Shown here piece by piece: positions 48,360 to 60,266 of a stretch of 64,000 nucleotides of DNA. The stretch is taken from assembly GCA_032622095.1 (NCBI GenBank), contig CP136066.1:144549559-144613558 (forward strand). Reading direction: 5' to 3'. The first letter of the stretch is position 1. Every line of letters begins with the position of its first letter. A model generated the notes under the pieces. It searched no databases. It was not told where the DNA came from and saw only the letters and a program-made list of their open reading frames with translations. The DNA is from Siphonodentalium dalli. Taxonomy: Eukaryota > Mollusca > Scaphopoda > Gadilida > Siphonodentaliidae. A program made the translations under genes and the position numbers.

Positions 48360-49555
48360 GTTAATTAAGCAACAACCAATTGTTTTATAGTATTCCGTAA
48401 ATTGACAGCTTATGGTTAACTTATTGGGGTTTAATTTTATTATCACTCAACGTAAATTTCACCGATAGATGTATTGAAGCAACATTACTGACAAACATGC
48501 CCATATATACAAATCAGATGAGTCGGATGAACATACATGTATATTGACGATAATAAAACGGAGGATTCTCGTGTCAATGTTTCAGAGAATTGAGATATCA
48601 GTAGGATGGTTTCACTTGGGACTATTAACTTCCAATTAAGATGGTTCTTGAAATGTGGGCCACAGACTAATTAAGAAAGATCGACATTTGGGAACAAGTG
48701 TCTAAATTTCCAATATTTCAAAGTAGATTTTCTCAAAATAATTCTGGAACGAGAGGCCGATCACGATCGGCAGATGTTTAACCCATCCCTTGGCGATAGA
48801 AAATTGTTATGATCGGACTCATAATCTTTTAATGTTGAATTATAGAGTATACTGTTATGATCTAAAGTAGTATAGACAAATGTACATAATAACCAGTAAT
48901 AACACAAATTATTGGAATGTATGAGTCAAAATAGAGGGGTTAATATAACATCTAAACTCTAGAGCCTGTCACCACTATCATAGTGGAAGCAGTTCTATCC
49001 ATGTTGTTGCAAATTGCCATGTGAGATATCAAAATAATAGTTATTTATTTAATGGAAAAGGTTAAAAGACATGGGATGGTTAAAGAGGGTTAAATCACCT
49101 ATCTCTTCCCGGTTTGATCCAATGTAGTCCCATCATCCAAGGACTTAGAGAGCTCCATTGGTCTAGTTAAATTAATTCACATGGCTCAGTTGTGGTTAAA
49201 AATATAGCTAAATCAATTTATCCAATAATTCACTAATCTGTGTGTGGCCAATTCTCTTATATAGAGCTAACATATGAGGGCTATAAATAACTCTTAATTC
49301 AATAAACCATATTGTCTCTTATCTCTCTCACAGAGAAGCATGTATTAATAAATTACAAGTTACTTGAGTTATAATCTGGATAATTCTCAGTTGAAAAGGG
49401 CCATATCTCTGGTATAACAAATAACAAGGGAACGCCGTCAGGGCGTGGCATAATACGCCCGTTTCTGGAGTAGAGTGGGGCAAGGTTTAATTCATTTGTT
49501 TGAAACCTTTGACTTAAGACGAAATAATAACAAAAATAAAACACAATAACTTGGA
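48360..49555. other. No recognised gene
   Basis: AT-rich sequence with no supported feature. Confidence 0.4.
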
Positions 49556-49563
49556 AACTGCAT

Positions 49564-49812
49564 ATCAGGTAAAATCTAAGTTGAAAAATGGGCATAACTC
49601 AGTCAAAATCATGCAGACAAAACCCATATTCGAACTTGATCTGTATTTTTGGGTGGTAAACTAATATACCAAATTTGGTTCAGTTCACTTGATTCAATCT
49701 AAAGTTATCATCCAGAAACCGCAAATCAGGTAAAATCTAAGTAGAAAAGGGACATAACTCATGTCAAAATCATGCGGACAAAACCCATATTCGAACTTGA
49801 TGCTGTATTTTG
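49564..49812 (+). repeat. Tandem pair, period 161 bp
   Basis: ATCAGGTAAAATCTAAGT, then CATAACTC and GACAAAACCCATATTCGAAC occur at 49564 and 49725. A weaker related stretch lies near 49370-49450. Confidence 0.7.
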
Positions 49813-49819
49813 ACACAAA

Positions 49820-51009
49820 TCTTGATTACACAAATAACTCCTTGCTGACTATCACAAGATTAAAGATTATGTTGAGAGTGACAGTCACTATCATGCACAC
49901 CAGCCATGGCAAATGAAACATGGGCAGCATCAAATCTATACAATGGAAAATAACTCTAAACAGAAAAACACGAAAATCACCAAGACTTCATTCCAGTAGA
50001 GAGGGTGACATGGGCGAAGAAGTCGCCCTAGCACCGTCCACTTCGCTTTATTTTTGCAGTGCAAGTCGCCATGAAAATTCTAAAGTTGACCCAGGTTGAC
50101 CAACGAAAATCAACTGTCAACCGTGATTTCACACAATTGACCCTTCCACAGATCTCGTCATTATCCAATCAGATAACGGCATCTATTCACTGAGAGCCTG
50201 TATTTTTCTGGTAAGACATCATCGTTTGTTTAATAGCGTAGCAATATCGGTGGATCTTTGTTCAAATTAAACAGCATTTTTTTGTAATTAGCAAGATTAT
50301 TAAATTTCATGCAAAGAATTTGTGCATCTCCTTATCGTTTGGTGAAATACATATTGGTGTTAATTATGTTTTGCTTATGCTAGATTGTGACAATTGTGAT
50401 TTTTATTTAAAATATGTGTTATTCCAATTGAATAGTTATTGAGTTCTTATATCTGATTAATTGAAAATTGGAGTAGGCGGCTCACATGAGGTGTCTTCAC
50501 AGTTTGTGATCTGCAACTGATTACAGGATTACATAACCTGTATACCCCATGGATGACATAATTCCAAAGTGGTGGGGATCAAGTAGAACACAGGCTGTGT
50601 CGTGAGTATTTATGGAAAAATGAATAAATTACACATGACGATAACATAACAATTGTAAATTTTGACACAACTAAGCCATGGTTAACCCTTTCTTTACTAC
50701 ATTGACTCCCCACTCAGTTATGAAAGTATGCATATATTTACATTATATAAGACCAATGAAAAGAATGGGTTCCATGAGAAAAAAAAATGAAAGAAAATAA
50801 TTTTGTTTTTATCTGAATCCAGAAGGTACTAAAAGCATAAGCATAAACATATCAACAGTATTGGAGGCACTTAAGGCACTTGTAAGTTACATGGAACCAC
50901 TAAAATAAGGACATTGAAAGCCATAATACCACACCAATCTGCCCTCTTTAACAAGAACTTAGCAACCATTTGTCAAACTTAATAAATCTCACATAATGTC
51001 TCAGGTGCA
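49820..51009. other. No gene established
   Basis: 49980-50220 is less AT-rich than its surroundings and ends in a donor-like CTG/GTAAGAC, but no coding exon can be shown. Confidence 0.35.
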
Positions 51010-51257
51010 TTAACCCTCTCTATACTAAAGCATCATTGACGAGTAGTTATCACATACAAAATATTCAGATACATGTAATAAATTCAACAAACAACTTATT
51101 ATCTAAACATTTCGCTCAATAAATAGGACTCCTTCTGTACTTTTATTTATCTGTCATCTGCTTATATTACCTCTACATCCCTGCAAATCATAAATAGACA
51201 ATTCCGATGTACATTTTATAACTGAATGGGACAATTCATTTAGTATAGAAAGGGTTA
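51010..51257. mobile_element. TTAA MITE, TTAACCCTCTCTATAC family
   Basis: A 248-bp element with ends TTAACCCTCTCTATACTAAA and TTTAGTATAGAAAGGGTTAA, a near-perfect TIR including TTAA. Same family as 56540-56824. Confidence 0.75.
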
Positions 51258-51471
51258 AATAGTTGAATTTACATGTGACATTTCCAAGATTTGGAATGTG
51301 GCATAATAAGAAAAGTTACTCATATTTTTTCAGTGTAACTTAAGAGCAGGCTCTGTGTAGCCCAAGTTCTCATTTTCAATTGTTTAATTTGGAAAATTTA
51401 ATGGGTAAAAGATTGACACACCACTTATCATATGTCCCTAAAACTCAAAAATGTCTTTTGACTTATGATTT

Positions 51472-51575
51472 GTACAGTAATGCCCTAAATAATCGACTCC
51501 TTAACCACAGCAGAATTATGGATAACTTTTCAGGATTTAGTTGGAAATATGGCTTGTTGACATTCATCGGAAACA
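51472..51575 (+). mobile_element. Half copy of the CAGTA mariner-like MITE
   Basis: It begins TACAGTAATGCCCTAAATAA and runs through the left half of the 57186 element, then stops at the fold point (ATTCATCGGAAA). The right TIR is missing. Confidence 0.65.
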
Positions 51576-51651
51576 TATAGTCCCACACTTGAAAAAATAA
51601 TGGCGGCAAGATTTCTAACATCTAAGTTAGTATTCTTTGTTTTCTTCACCT

Positions 51652-51768
51652 ACAGTAATGCTCTAGATAAATAATTGACTCCTTAACCACAGCAGAATTA
51701 TGGGTAACTTTTCAGGATTTAGTTGGAAATATGGCTTGTTGCCATTCATTGGAAAGCAACCACATTGC
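51652..51768 (+). mobile_element. Second half copy of the CAGTA MITE
   Basis: It repeats the 51472 fragment about 180 bp downstream in the same orientation, with a small insertion in the TIR (CTAGATAAATAATTGACTCC). It again lacks the right TIR. Confidence 0.6.
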
Positions 51769-53723
51769 TCAAGAGCGTATGTATAAAGTTCCCACAAATC
51801 AATGAGCATGTCATTATAAGTACTATGCAGCATTTGGGAAAAATTTTCTAAGCAACTCTCACATGACCAAGTCCCTGAAATTCTTGGTTCATTTTAGTTA
51901 TATATCTATCTCTTGGATAAACAAAATCTTCAGGAACCATAATTGGCACCAATTAAATTTGCTTGGTAATAGAATCACCTAAACTGACAAGTTTAGCACC
52001 AACATATATCTGATTAGTGGCTAAATTCTACCTACATGTGTGACAATCGGAAAGCCCTCCCCGTTGCAAATCCCATTCAGATTACATAATAAATAAGCCG
52101 AAAAATTTATAAATAACACTACCGATATTCGGAGATTTCCATGACTGAACTATGGATGACGTAGTAGTGGGCGAGCAAATTAAAAACACCGATTCTGAGC
52201 TGGAGTTTATTATGCTGACTACAATTACTTGTAGTCAGCCGATATTAAATGCGGAATCGGTTCATGCGCGATGGTGTATATACAGATTACATCGGTATGC
52301 GATTAGTTATTTCAGTAAATCAAGATAGCGTGGTTCACTTTGGAAGTCACTATTGTATAGCAGACCATATATTTATATTAATAAAGTAATTAGTACCCCA
52401 TATGGTAGTCGTTTTTGCAGCCATTAATAACATGACGTCGCGTGTTTGGTTTCTTGAATCAATGTTACTATAGCGCTAAATTTGATAAACACTCAGTTCG
52501 TAATTTAGAATGCTCTTTATTGTCTACCGCTTTTGGAAGACAGAAGCCTGGACGCTCTTTATATGTAAATGTCAATATCACATACAAACCACCCATGATA
52601 CCTCGAAAATGAACATGTTTATAATTGACTACGCTCTTTATTGTCTACAGCGTTTGGTCGACGAAAGCATGGACTAGCTGAGGCGATCATTGGATTTTTT
52701 CTAGACTAACAACAATTAAAAACTTCCTCTCTTGAAAGTCAATATCTGCCATCAAAACGTAAAATAAAACGAAAAAAATGACGAACAACAAACACAAACT
52801 GAAAATCAATGCCTAAATTTCAATTTAGAAAAAAATGCTGTCATGCCAAAGTGCCTAATTAATTATTATTGTAGTTTCGACAGTCTGTTGTGTATTCGAG
52901 TTAATTCTTTTGTTTACGCACTATCTGATCATATCTTGACTGGAAGGATTTTAACAAGCGGTCCGCAGTTGTGCACTTCTCCACACAAAAGAAACAACGA
53001 GGAACATTATCATGACGAATATAAGCCATCACGATACACGTATATACTAGTATATTAACCAAGACCTTTTTAATCACACCACATTTGTGTTTAATTGGAC
53101 TTCTAGAGCGCACAACAGTATGACACGATTTCAGTGGAATAAATCAGCTTCAGAAATGTGCACCATACAACGAAGAAGAAGCTGAAGTCATAACTTGTAT
53201 TCTTTCAGAAATAGTTCACACTATATTCCGCTCATTGCATTTCTGCATAAACTAACCTCATTTCACTCCAGTTTTATCGCTTCAAAGTTCACCTTAGCCA
53301 TCATTATTCGTTATATAATCTAACATTCTAGCAAATAAGCACATAAAATTTTTTTTTATGATTGCTATTTATTGTATAAACGTATTTAATCGGAGACTGC
53401 GATATTTTATATGTAATTTATCAACTCGTTACGCAATTGGCGGAATTATTTCAAGCTTTGCCCACCGTTGTCACCGGTAAGCAAATCAGGTAAACACACC
53501 GCATCAATCATGCAGCTGATCGATCATGTGACCACGTTGTAGTCATGTGATCGCACTAATCAGTCATGTGGCTTACCTGAGTGATATGTTCGGATATTTC
53601 TGTGATTTTTTAAATATCATAATAAAAATATTATCTGCTCGATTTAGAATTTTCTTGGTGAAATGGGTCTGTTAGACTTATAGAATTAGTATTATGATGA
53701 TAAAAAATAATTCCTTTAACCAC
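51769..53723. other. No gene; paired module at 52.5 kb
   Basis: It contains two successive paired CGCTCTTTAT modules (52511/52553, and 52632 with a decayed partner near 52674) and a 10-bp-stem hairpin GCTGACTACA...TGTAGTCAGC at 52214-52240. No coding sequence recognised. Confidence 0.5.
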
Positions 53724-53833
53724 TGAGAGCTTTCCGATGAATGGCAAAAAGCCATATTTCCGACTAAATCATGAAAAGATACCCATAATTCTGCTGTGGT
53801 TAAGGAGTTGATTATTTAGGGCATTACTGTAAT
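53724..53833 (-). mobile_element. Right-half copy of the CAGTA MITE
   Basis: The sequence from GAGAGCTTTCCGATGAATGG to GGGCATTACTGTA is the complementary half of the same MITE as 57186-57361. Left arm absent. Confidence 0.65.
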
Positions 53834-54148
53834 TTGCCAAATGGGAATCATTTTTATCTTTCCGCAAATTAGTTAAGTGGAATTGCAAACTCTACATATT
53901 TTTTATTGGAAAAAAATTAACCTCATATAGTCATATGACAGTGAATCTGTGATTTCAAATTGTGTATACAATGTATAAAATAGATGCAGATTACTTAGGA
54001 CAAGTTTAAACCATGCAAAATATCCCTTTACTCCTAATGGCCAACAGTGGGGTGTACAACCTTACCCATGATGTAATCTGGCTATTTGTAAATGTAAACA
54101 AAGCACCTCAATTATAAACATAATTATTACATCAATTCATAGAACTGG

Positions 54149-54683
54149 ACAGTCTCTTTGAAAAGCCAACAAAATTCCTATATCAGATGTACGTCTCTAG
54201 AACTCTCCATTAAAATTAGGTTCTGTTTTGAAGGGATTCCCACCTTTTCACTGGAGAGTGGTGCAGACTATGCGCGATTTCATTGGTTTATGGCATAACA
54301 GATCATTTCACAGATCTGAAGTCAACGATGCGTCAACAATTTTCCCATGCATTGTCAAACTCAAATATTGTTGGAAAACTGAATACAGGCGATACTTCCA
54401 TAATTAATTTTACTCATCACAATATAGGAGACATCATCTTCGAGTTTTTATCGGCCAACGATATTCATGACTGATTAATCTTTCGCATTCTATTGTATCT
54501 ATAACCATTTCCAACTACTACGATTTTCACAAACATTTACTATTCCAGGAATGCACTCCATATTTAGAAATGGTTTATTACATCAAGTTGGGAATACCGC
54601 GTTGTCGTAGAAATGAGATATAATGGACACTTCTAGAGACGTACATCTGTTGGGATATTCGTCTGCTTTTCAAAGAGACTGAG
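54149..54683. repeat. Fold-back element carrying the FH 3' UTR
   Basis: The left arm (about 54149-54202) and right arm (about 54628-54683) are inverted copies sharing GTCTCTTTGAAAAGC and AGATGTACGTCTCTAGA. The right arm ends about 14 bp from the FH stop codon. The roughly 430-bp loop has a 63-codon open frame with no recognisable product. Confidence 0.7.
54574..54579 (-). terminator. Candidate FH polyadenylation signal
   Basis: The minus strand reads AATAAA here (TTTATT on the plus strand), about 118 nt past the FH stop codon. It is the nearest canonical signal seen in the 3' direction. It lies inside the loop of an inverted repeat (54149-54683), so the 3' UTR would be transposon-derived. 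Use of this site is inferred. Confidence 0.5.
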
Positions 54684-54696
54684 AATTGGAATGCGA

Positions 54697-55121
54697 TCAC
54701 TTTGGACCGAGCATGTTTTCAGGCCGCACCCACAAATCAAACTGTTCCTCTGTCAGCAAACCAAGCTGCAGTGCAGATTCCTTTAATGTAAGTCCCTCCA
54801 GATGAGCGTTTTTAGCGATGCTACATGCATTGTCATATCCTATATGCGTATTCAAAGCTGTCACTAACATCAGCGAATTTGAAAGATTCTCTTCTATTTT
54901 TGCTCTATTTGGTACGAGTCCATCAACACAGTTCCTCGCAAAAGAGACACAAGAATCACCTAGAAGCCTTGCTGATTGGAGAACATTTTTCACCATCATT
55001 GGCATGAAGACGTTGAGTTGGAAATGTCCGTTGCTCCCGCCTATAGTGACAGCTGTTTGGTTGCCCATCACTTGTGCACACACCATCGTCAATGCTTCAC
55101 ACTGTGTAGGATTCACCTTTC
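54697..55121 (-). CDS. FH: Fumarate hydratase, last coding exon
   Basis: This exon encodes the C-terminal 141 residues of class II fumarase, which interconverts fumarate and L-malate in the TCA cycle (mitochondrion) and also in the cytosol. Seen directly: an acceptor ending TTTAG at 55122, a split glycine codon shared with the previous exon, then [53 protein letters not shown] and the terminal MLGPK followed by TGA at 54697-54699. The first residues finish the fumarase/aspartase signature GSSIMPGKVN that begins in the upstream exon; the rest is the C-terminal tetramer core and small domain. The protein end matches animal FH, which also ends MLGPK. The exon has no frameshift or internal stop. 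A methionine just upstream of KVNP is intronic, because the splice-acceptor AG falls between them. Identification is near certain. Confidence 0.96.
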
Positions 55122-55178
55122 CTAAATACAAAGAAACATATATGACAAAACAGATTTTGAGGAGCCATATTTCTTATT

Positions 55179-55450
55179 TTAACCCTTCCAAGACTGAAGC
55201 TTTCAGAAATTTTGCGAAAAACTCTGTGCCAATGTATTCTCTTTTATATATGTGAGTTTCCCTTAGGGAGCCTGACATATACAGGTATAAGTGAATACAT
55301 TGGTCTAACAATATTTACCTTGACCTTGTAAGCCAGTGCATCTTTCTTATATATGATAGGGAGAGTCACATATAGAAGAAAATGCACTGGCACAGGATCT
55401 TTAAGATCTTTAATGCTGAACCAACACAGCTCCCGTTATGAAAGGGTTAA
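55179..55450. mobile_element. TTAA-bounded twin-hairpin MITE in FH last intron
   Basis: It starts TTAACCCTTCC and ends GAAAGGGTTAA, so both ends are TTAA with a CCCTT-type terminus as in piggyBac-like elements. Inside are two successive hairpins, each with arms resembling GCCARTGCATTCTCTTATA. The copy at 60003-60266 has the same architecture. It has no coding capacity. Confidence 0.75.
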
Positions 55451-56310
55451 TAATGTATACCAGACCTCCAGTTTCAACAACAACTCAAGTTTTTCCAAAT
55501 CTAATCTTACATTGTCATTGGCTTTGTACAGCTGAAAATAATGAGGAGGTTTACATTGCTAAACTTATAAGTTTACCCATCAAGCCTCAAAGGGCTGTGC
55601 CATTCTTTAACCCGTTCACTGCTAAATGACATCGTGTGCTGGGCCATTGACATTTTCCAGTGGAAAAATATATATATTCGGAATAGCATTGAATCTCAAT
55701 CTCGTATCTAAAGCGAGGATACCGAAAAGTTCACAGAAACACTTAAATAAACACCTCATAATGATAATTAAGAGATTATCATCATCAAAGTGTGATGTAT
55801 ATGGATTGTGTACATACTAACAAACTTAATCTGATGCAAAACACCATCTCCAATATTATGAAGATATCAGAAGCAACATGAAAATCAGTAAGGAATAATA
55901 TACATGCAGCTCATTTTAACAAAAATACCGGTACTCATGGATGTGAATGGATGTTTCTCTGAACTTTCACATTCGGCAATCCTTCTACCGTATACTGAAA
56001 TCTGCCATATTGTATGTTATTCCGACATGACTGCAAATCCTGGAACCAGTCAGTCTGCTCATGTCATTCTTACAGAGATTGGGCTGTCTATTTATAGATC
56101 AGTTGCGACAGTGGTATCTGTATTGACTCTACGTGTCATCATTTGTTATAATCCGTCGTCTATTCACACAAATAAGTTCTGATCTGAACTTTTCAAAGAT
56201 ATTTGATAAAATTTGAATCAGAGGAAAGATTCCAAATCGCAACAAATTACTATAACCCAAGGACCACAACACCTAATAAAGAAAACGGTCTCATGCTATT
56301 TGAGACCTAC

Positions 56311-56514
56311 CTGGCATAATACTGCTCCCTGGTTCATTTTCTGGCAGTGACAGCTCCCCGATACCACACCGTGGACCAGAGCCGAGCATACGGATATCGT
56401 TGCCTATTTTCATCAAGCTGCATGCTACAGTGTTCATTGCTCCATGGATTTCCACCAGAGCATCATGGGCTGATAGTGCCTCAAATTTATTCGGGGCACT
56501 CTGGAATGGTAGAC
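56311..56514 (-). CDS. FH: Fumarate hydratase, penultimate coding exon
   Basis: The exon is 204 bp and phase 1 at both ends: 2 nt, 67 codons, 1 nt. It reads [54 protein letters not shown] and [13 protein letters not shown]. It contains the start of the superfamily signature GSxxMPxKxN, whose flexible SS loop carries the catalytic serine in class II fumarases. The acceptor (CTGTCTACAG) and donor (GTAGGT) are canonical. The glycine after SSIMP is split across the junction with the last exon, so the active-site loop is encoded by two exons. Compared with vertebrate FH the segment is collinear with no gaps. Confidence 0.96.
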
Positions 56515-56539
56515 CTGTAGACAGAAAAATATTAGGATA

Positions 56540-56824
56540 TTAACCCTTTCTATACTAAATGGATTCTCCCATTCAGTTATAAAAGTATACATTGGAATGG
56601 TCTATTATTCAGTTGGAGGGGTATTCAGGTAAATGAGGAAATAAAACCAGATGACAGACAGAAAAACAGATAATACAAGATCAGAATGATTCATATTCAT
56701 TGGTTGGAAATGTTCAGATAATAAGTTCAACAAACGATCATAGGTGGTTTGTTGAACTTATGATCTGAACATTTCCTAAGGGAAACTTCAACTCGTCAAT
56801 GAGCTTTAGTATAGAAAGAATTAA
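56540..56824. mobile_element. TTAA MITE, TTAACCCTTTCTATACTAAA family
   Basis: A 285-bp element bounded by TTAACCCTTTCTATAC and TTTAGTATAGAAAGAATTAA. It is internally palindromic around GTTCAACAAACGATC and GGTTTGTTGAAC. Relatives lie at 51010-51257 and 37967-38584, with truncated copies near 38639-38890 and 39930-40078. It sits in the FH intron 25 bp from the acceptor of exon 56311-56514. Confidence 0.75.
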
Positions 56825-57185
56825 GGACAGCAATTAAAAAAAATTAATATGTTTTCCCACTTAAACTTGGAAATAATATCAGTAAACAGAATACCAGTAT
56901 CATAGTAGTTTTTACAAATATTCATCCACATCAAAAAATACAATAGAATGTTTGCACTACAAATTAGGAAACAATGCATGGCATGCCACAAAAACTGATC
57001 CCAGGGATTGGTGGGTTTTCATCAAGATTGTCAATCCTTGCCCATGGGCATAATTGGTTAGTTGATTATGTTGTAACATGCTCAGGTTAAACAAGCCGGG
57101 TTAAGTAACATGTGATACATAATAACTTGTATATGGTTTTGATTACCATGCACACGAGGAGGTCCCTATATTGCTTTTGTTTGTA

Positions 57186-57361
57186 CAGTACTGCCCTAAA
57201 TAATCGACTCCTTAACCACATCAGAATTATGGGTAATTTTTCAGGATTTAGTCAGTGAGAGCTTTCCGATGAATGGCAACAAGCCATATTTCTGACTAAA
57301 TCCTGAAAAATTACCCATAATTCTTCTGTGGTTAAGGAGTCGATTATTTAGGGCATTACTG
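57186..57361. mobile_element. Tc1/mariner-like MITE, 176 bp
   Basis: It is flanked by TA on both sides, with termini beginning CAGTA and TIRs of about 70 bp (GCCCTAAATAATCGACTCC and its complement). TA target plus CAGT end is typical of Tc1/mariner derivatives. The interior is nearly all inverted repeat. Partial copies lie near 51472, 51652 and 53724. It lies in an FH intron. Confidence 0.75.
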
Positions 57362-57600
57362 TAAGTGAGTGCAATTATCGACCCCAAGGTTCATTCACGG
57401 TTCATGATAGTGCCTTAGTTCCACTGTGTTCCTGTTCGATGAGTTTGAATACTCGACTATGTTCAATTTAATTCTGACATTTACCCATTTATTTTTACGC
57501 CACTGTATGGTTCCTCAACCCTTTCATGATGGGAGCTGCGCTGAGTCTCGCATTTGTAAGAGAACAAATCATCAACTTGAATTGCAATTTAAAATTAGGA

Positions 57601-57840
57601 GAAAATAAAATCTGGGGAATTTAACCAATACCAACAAGATTAGAATTTCAATAATAAATGAAAGGCATGGATGGCCTTCGCGATGGATACGCTATTAAAA
57701 TAGTTAAACCCATCAAAATTAGGAAATTAAATCTGTGGAATGTAACCAATACCACCAAGATTAGAATTTCAATAATAAATTAAAGGCATGGATGGCCTTC
57801 GCGATGGATATGCTATTAAAATAGTTAAACCCATCAAAAC
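57601..57840 (+). repeat. Tandem duplication including a MITE end
   Basis: Two roughly 120-bp units (57601-57720 and 57721-57840) share AATACCAMCAAGATTAGAAT followed by AAAGGCATGGATGGCCTTCG. The first unit carries only the outer end of the TTAA fold-back element whose complete copy starts in the second. The event therefore post-dates that insertion. Confidence 0.7.
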
Positions 57841-58159
57841 TGCCATCAACAGAAAGAATATTAAAATATAGACATATTTTGTACTTATTCCAGTCATAAA
57901 TATTGCATAAGTAGTATGTTATTGTCAAGTTCATATGCTGTGTTATGTAAACAAAAGCCAGGTTCTGTAACATTTTTTGGCTTTTGTTTACATAACACAG
58001 CATACAAACTTGACAATAACATACTATTTACATGATATTTATGATTTGTACAAGAACAAAGTCTGTCTATATTTTAATATTCTTTCTGTTTGTGGCGGTT
58101 TTAACGGATGTGATTATTTTAACAGCAATACCCAACGCGAAGGCCATCTGTGCCTTTAA
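57780..58159. mobile_element. TTAA fold-back MITE (TTAAAGGCATGG family) beside FH exon
   Basis: A 380-bp element, TTAA at both ends, almost entirely palindromic: the GCTTTTGTTTACATAACA arms meet at the centre. The same family occurs at 38050-38429 (also 380 bp), 10755-11258 and 33943-34412. It ends nine bases from the FH exon at 58169 and so overlaps the extended splice-donor region. Confidence 0.8.
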
Positions 58160-58168
58160 GTAACAAAC

Positions 58169-58249
58169 CTGTGTATGCTGATATTTCACTGGCTATCTTC
58201 TCTGCAAATCCAACCCGACTATTCAGACCGGTTCCCACTGCTGTCCCTC
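58169..58249 (-). CDS. FH: Fumarate hydratase, third-from-last coding exon
   Basis: An 81-bp exon, phase 1 at both ends, reading [20 protein letters not shown] and then EISAYT, with split glycines on both sides. [10 protein letters not shown] is a strongly conserved fumarase block in the central helical domain. The acceptor is GTTGTAG and the donor is GTTTGT. Only eight intron bases separate the exon from the TTAA boundary of a 380-bp fold-back MITE (57780-58159), so the donor context is partly supplied by a transposon. The exon is short and would be missed by simple ORF calling; joining it to its neighbours restores an uninterrupted fumarase reading frame. Confidence 0.95.
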
Positions 58250-60002
58250 CTACAACATAGATAAGACAAAGACACTGTAGCTTAGGTAATCAATACAAAA
58301 TCTGCAAAGTAACTATGGCCAGATAAACAAAATAGTCTGTTTCTCACAGGAATCCAACCTCAACTCCAAAAACCTGCATCTCTTACATATTTATGAGGCC
58401 CAAATAAAAGGGTTTTTGTTCTCAGGCCCCATTGCAATTTATTGCAATGCCTGATGTTATGACAAAAAAAATTCTTTTTTTTTATTTTACAAACATGTCC
58501 ATAGTAGATGTGTTGGATGTTAGTGTGCACTGAGATCTAACATTTGTGTAGTGTGTGAAAAGTGATTTGTGGGCTTACAACATGAAGTAGATGACTACAA
58601 TTAAGAAAATGATTAGCTGATCCTCATGCTCTTCTTACAATTAGTCATTGTGAAATAAATTACACTAATTGTAACTCCATATCATATTAGAATGGAGAGG
58701 TATCAGTTTTAGACAACAATAGCAATAGTGAATGTCAGGGGCATTATATAATGTTAGGTAATCCTATATGCATAACAGTTCCCTCTACATTTCTGGTTAT
58801 TACTAGACAGAGGATGCAGAAAAAAATAAAAAATAAAAATAAAACCCTCCCTCCCTCATTGATTTGAAAAAGAAATTGCTCAAGAACCCTGACCTGCTAT
58901 GAATAAAGAAGTTTATAAATACTGCCCCATCCCCAATTCATCTGACAGAAGCCTACACACATGCCTTATTTCCATGAAAATAGTCACAATTTCATAAGTC
59001 ATTGTTTTTATATACCTAATCATTTATTTTGATGACTAGCACTCATTTAGTGGCTAACATTATATGAAATTTTACAGATGAATTTTCTAGGTCTTCATTA
59101 TATATACTGTATTGACAAAACTTTTATCTGTGGATTTGAATTTATTAAAAAATGAATGTGATGGCCAGCATATAGATATATGACCCATAGTTAGTTTCTT
59201 TGCTGAATACATAACTTAAAATATAAAGATCAATATTTTAAAAAATAAATATCTGCTTCTCCATAGAACAATTTAACATGAAGACCTGACCGACCCTCAA
59301 AGGCCTCACACAACTATACATTTATTGTGCTATAGACACACTGTGCACATCCAAACAATTACACTTGCTGGTAAATCAGAGGAGGAAAACCCAGAGTGAC
59401 CGTTAAAACAAATGAAGGGAAAATAGGAGACTATGAGATATGCCAAGTATTGCCTTATTTCATGGTTATTGTCTTGTCAGTCACTATCAAAGAGGAATAA
59501 CTCCATTGATGACTGCCACTTCAGAGGGCATTCACTGCAGTAACACTATTTTCCCAGGAACTAATGTTCAAAATGTCAAATGACACACAGGGCCCTTATT
59601 GATCTGAGAAGATATAGACGTCATGAGAGAAAAACATTGCCATGAAAGAATGAATCTTGTTAAAATCACACCAAGTCTCATTTTGATCGACTGGGTCTGA
59701 AGACAAACATGGAATAAATTATTTCAAACGGGAGGCAACACTCCAATGAAATTACTTGCAGAGAGCGATTGCATAGAATAATGCGATGTCTCGACCAAGG
59801 GTAGCTTTCTGCAAAAGGCAATTAATATTCACACTTTTTCATAGTTCCATCCAAGACACACCCGCAGTTTGAACAGTTACCAATAAGGTCAATAAAAAAA
59901 TATTGCTTGATTTACATTTACATCCCCTTCCGACACTATTTTTAGTCCCCTCCTCAATTTGTTTTATTTGCATATCTTTTATGCAATTTGTTTTCTCATG
60001 CC
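58250..60002. other. FH intron, unique-looking sequence
   Basis: AT-rich intron with no TIRs, tandem units or long frames recognised. Short A/T homopolymer runs near 58470 and 58820. Confidence 0.4.
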
Positions 60003-60266
60003 TTAACTCTTTAATGATGGGAGCTGCGCTGGTGCAGCATTAAAGACCCTGTGCCAGTGCATTCTCTTATACATACGAGTCTCCCATAGGGGGGCCTTGC
60101 ATATATATGAGAATGCACTGGCTTACAAGATCAAGGTAAATATTATTAGGCCAATGCATTCTCTTATATATGCGAGGTGCCATATGGGCAACTCGCATAT
60201 ATAAGAGAATGCATTGGCACAGGGTTGTCACAAAAATTCAGGAAGCACCAGTCCTGGAAGGGTTAA
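60003..60266. mobile_element. TTAA twin-hairpin MITE in FH intron
   Basis: It starts TTAACTCTTTAATGATGGG and ends GTCCTGGAAGGGTTAA. It contains two hairpins in a row: GCCAGTGCATTCTCTTATA paired with its complement at 60104-60122, then GCCAATGCATTCTCTTATA with its complement ending near 60219. Same family as 55179-55450; a broken copy lies at 25358-25510 and an end fragment near 57517-57545. Confidence 0.75.

Noticed and set aside
49980-50215. Possible 5' UTR exon with donor-like CTG/GTAAGAC and less AT-rich sequence.
   Set aside because: No coding continuation, promoter element or acceptor partner could be shown.
54818-55255. 145-codon plus-strand frame opposite FH.
   Set aside because: Shadow of the FH last exon.
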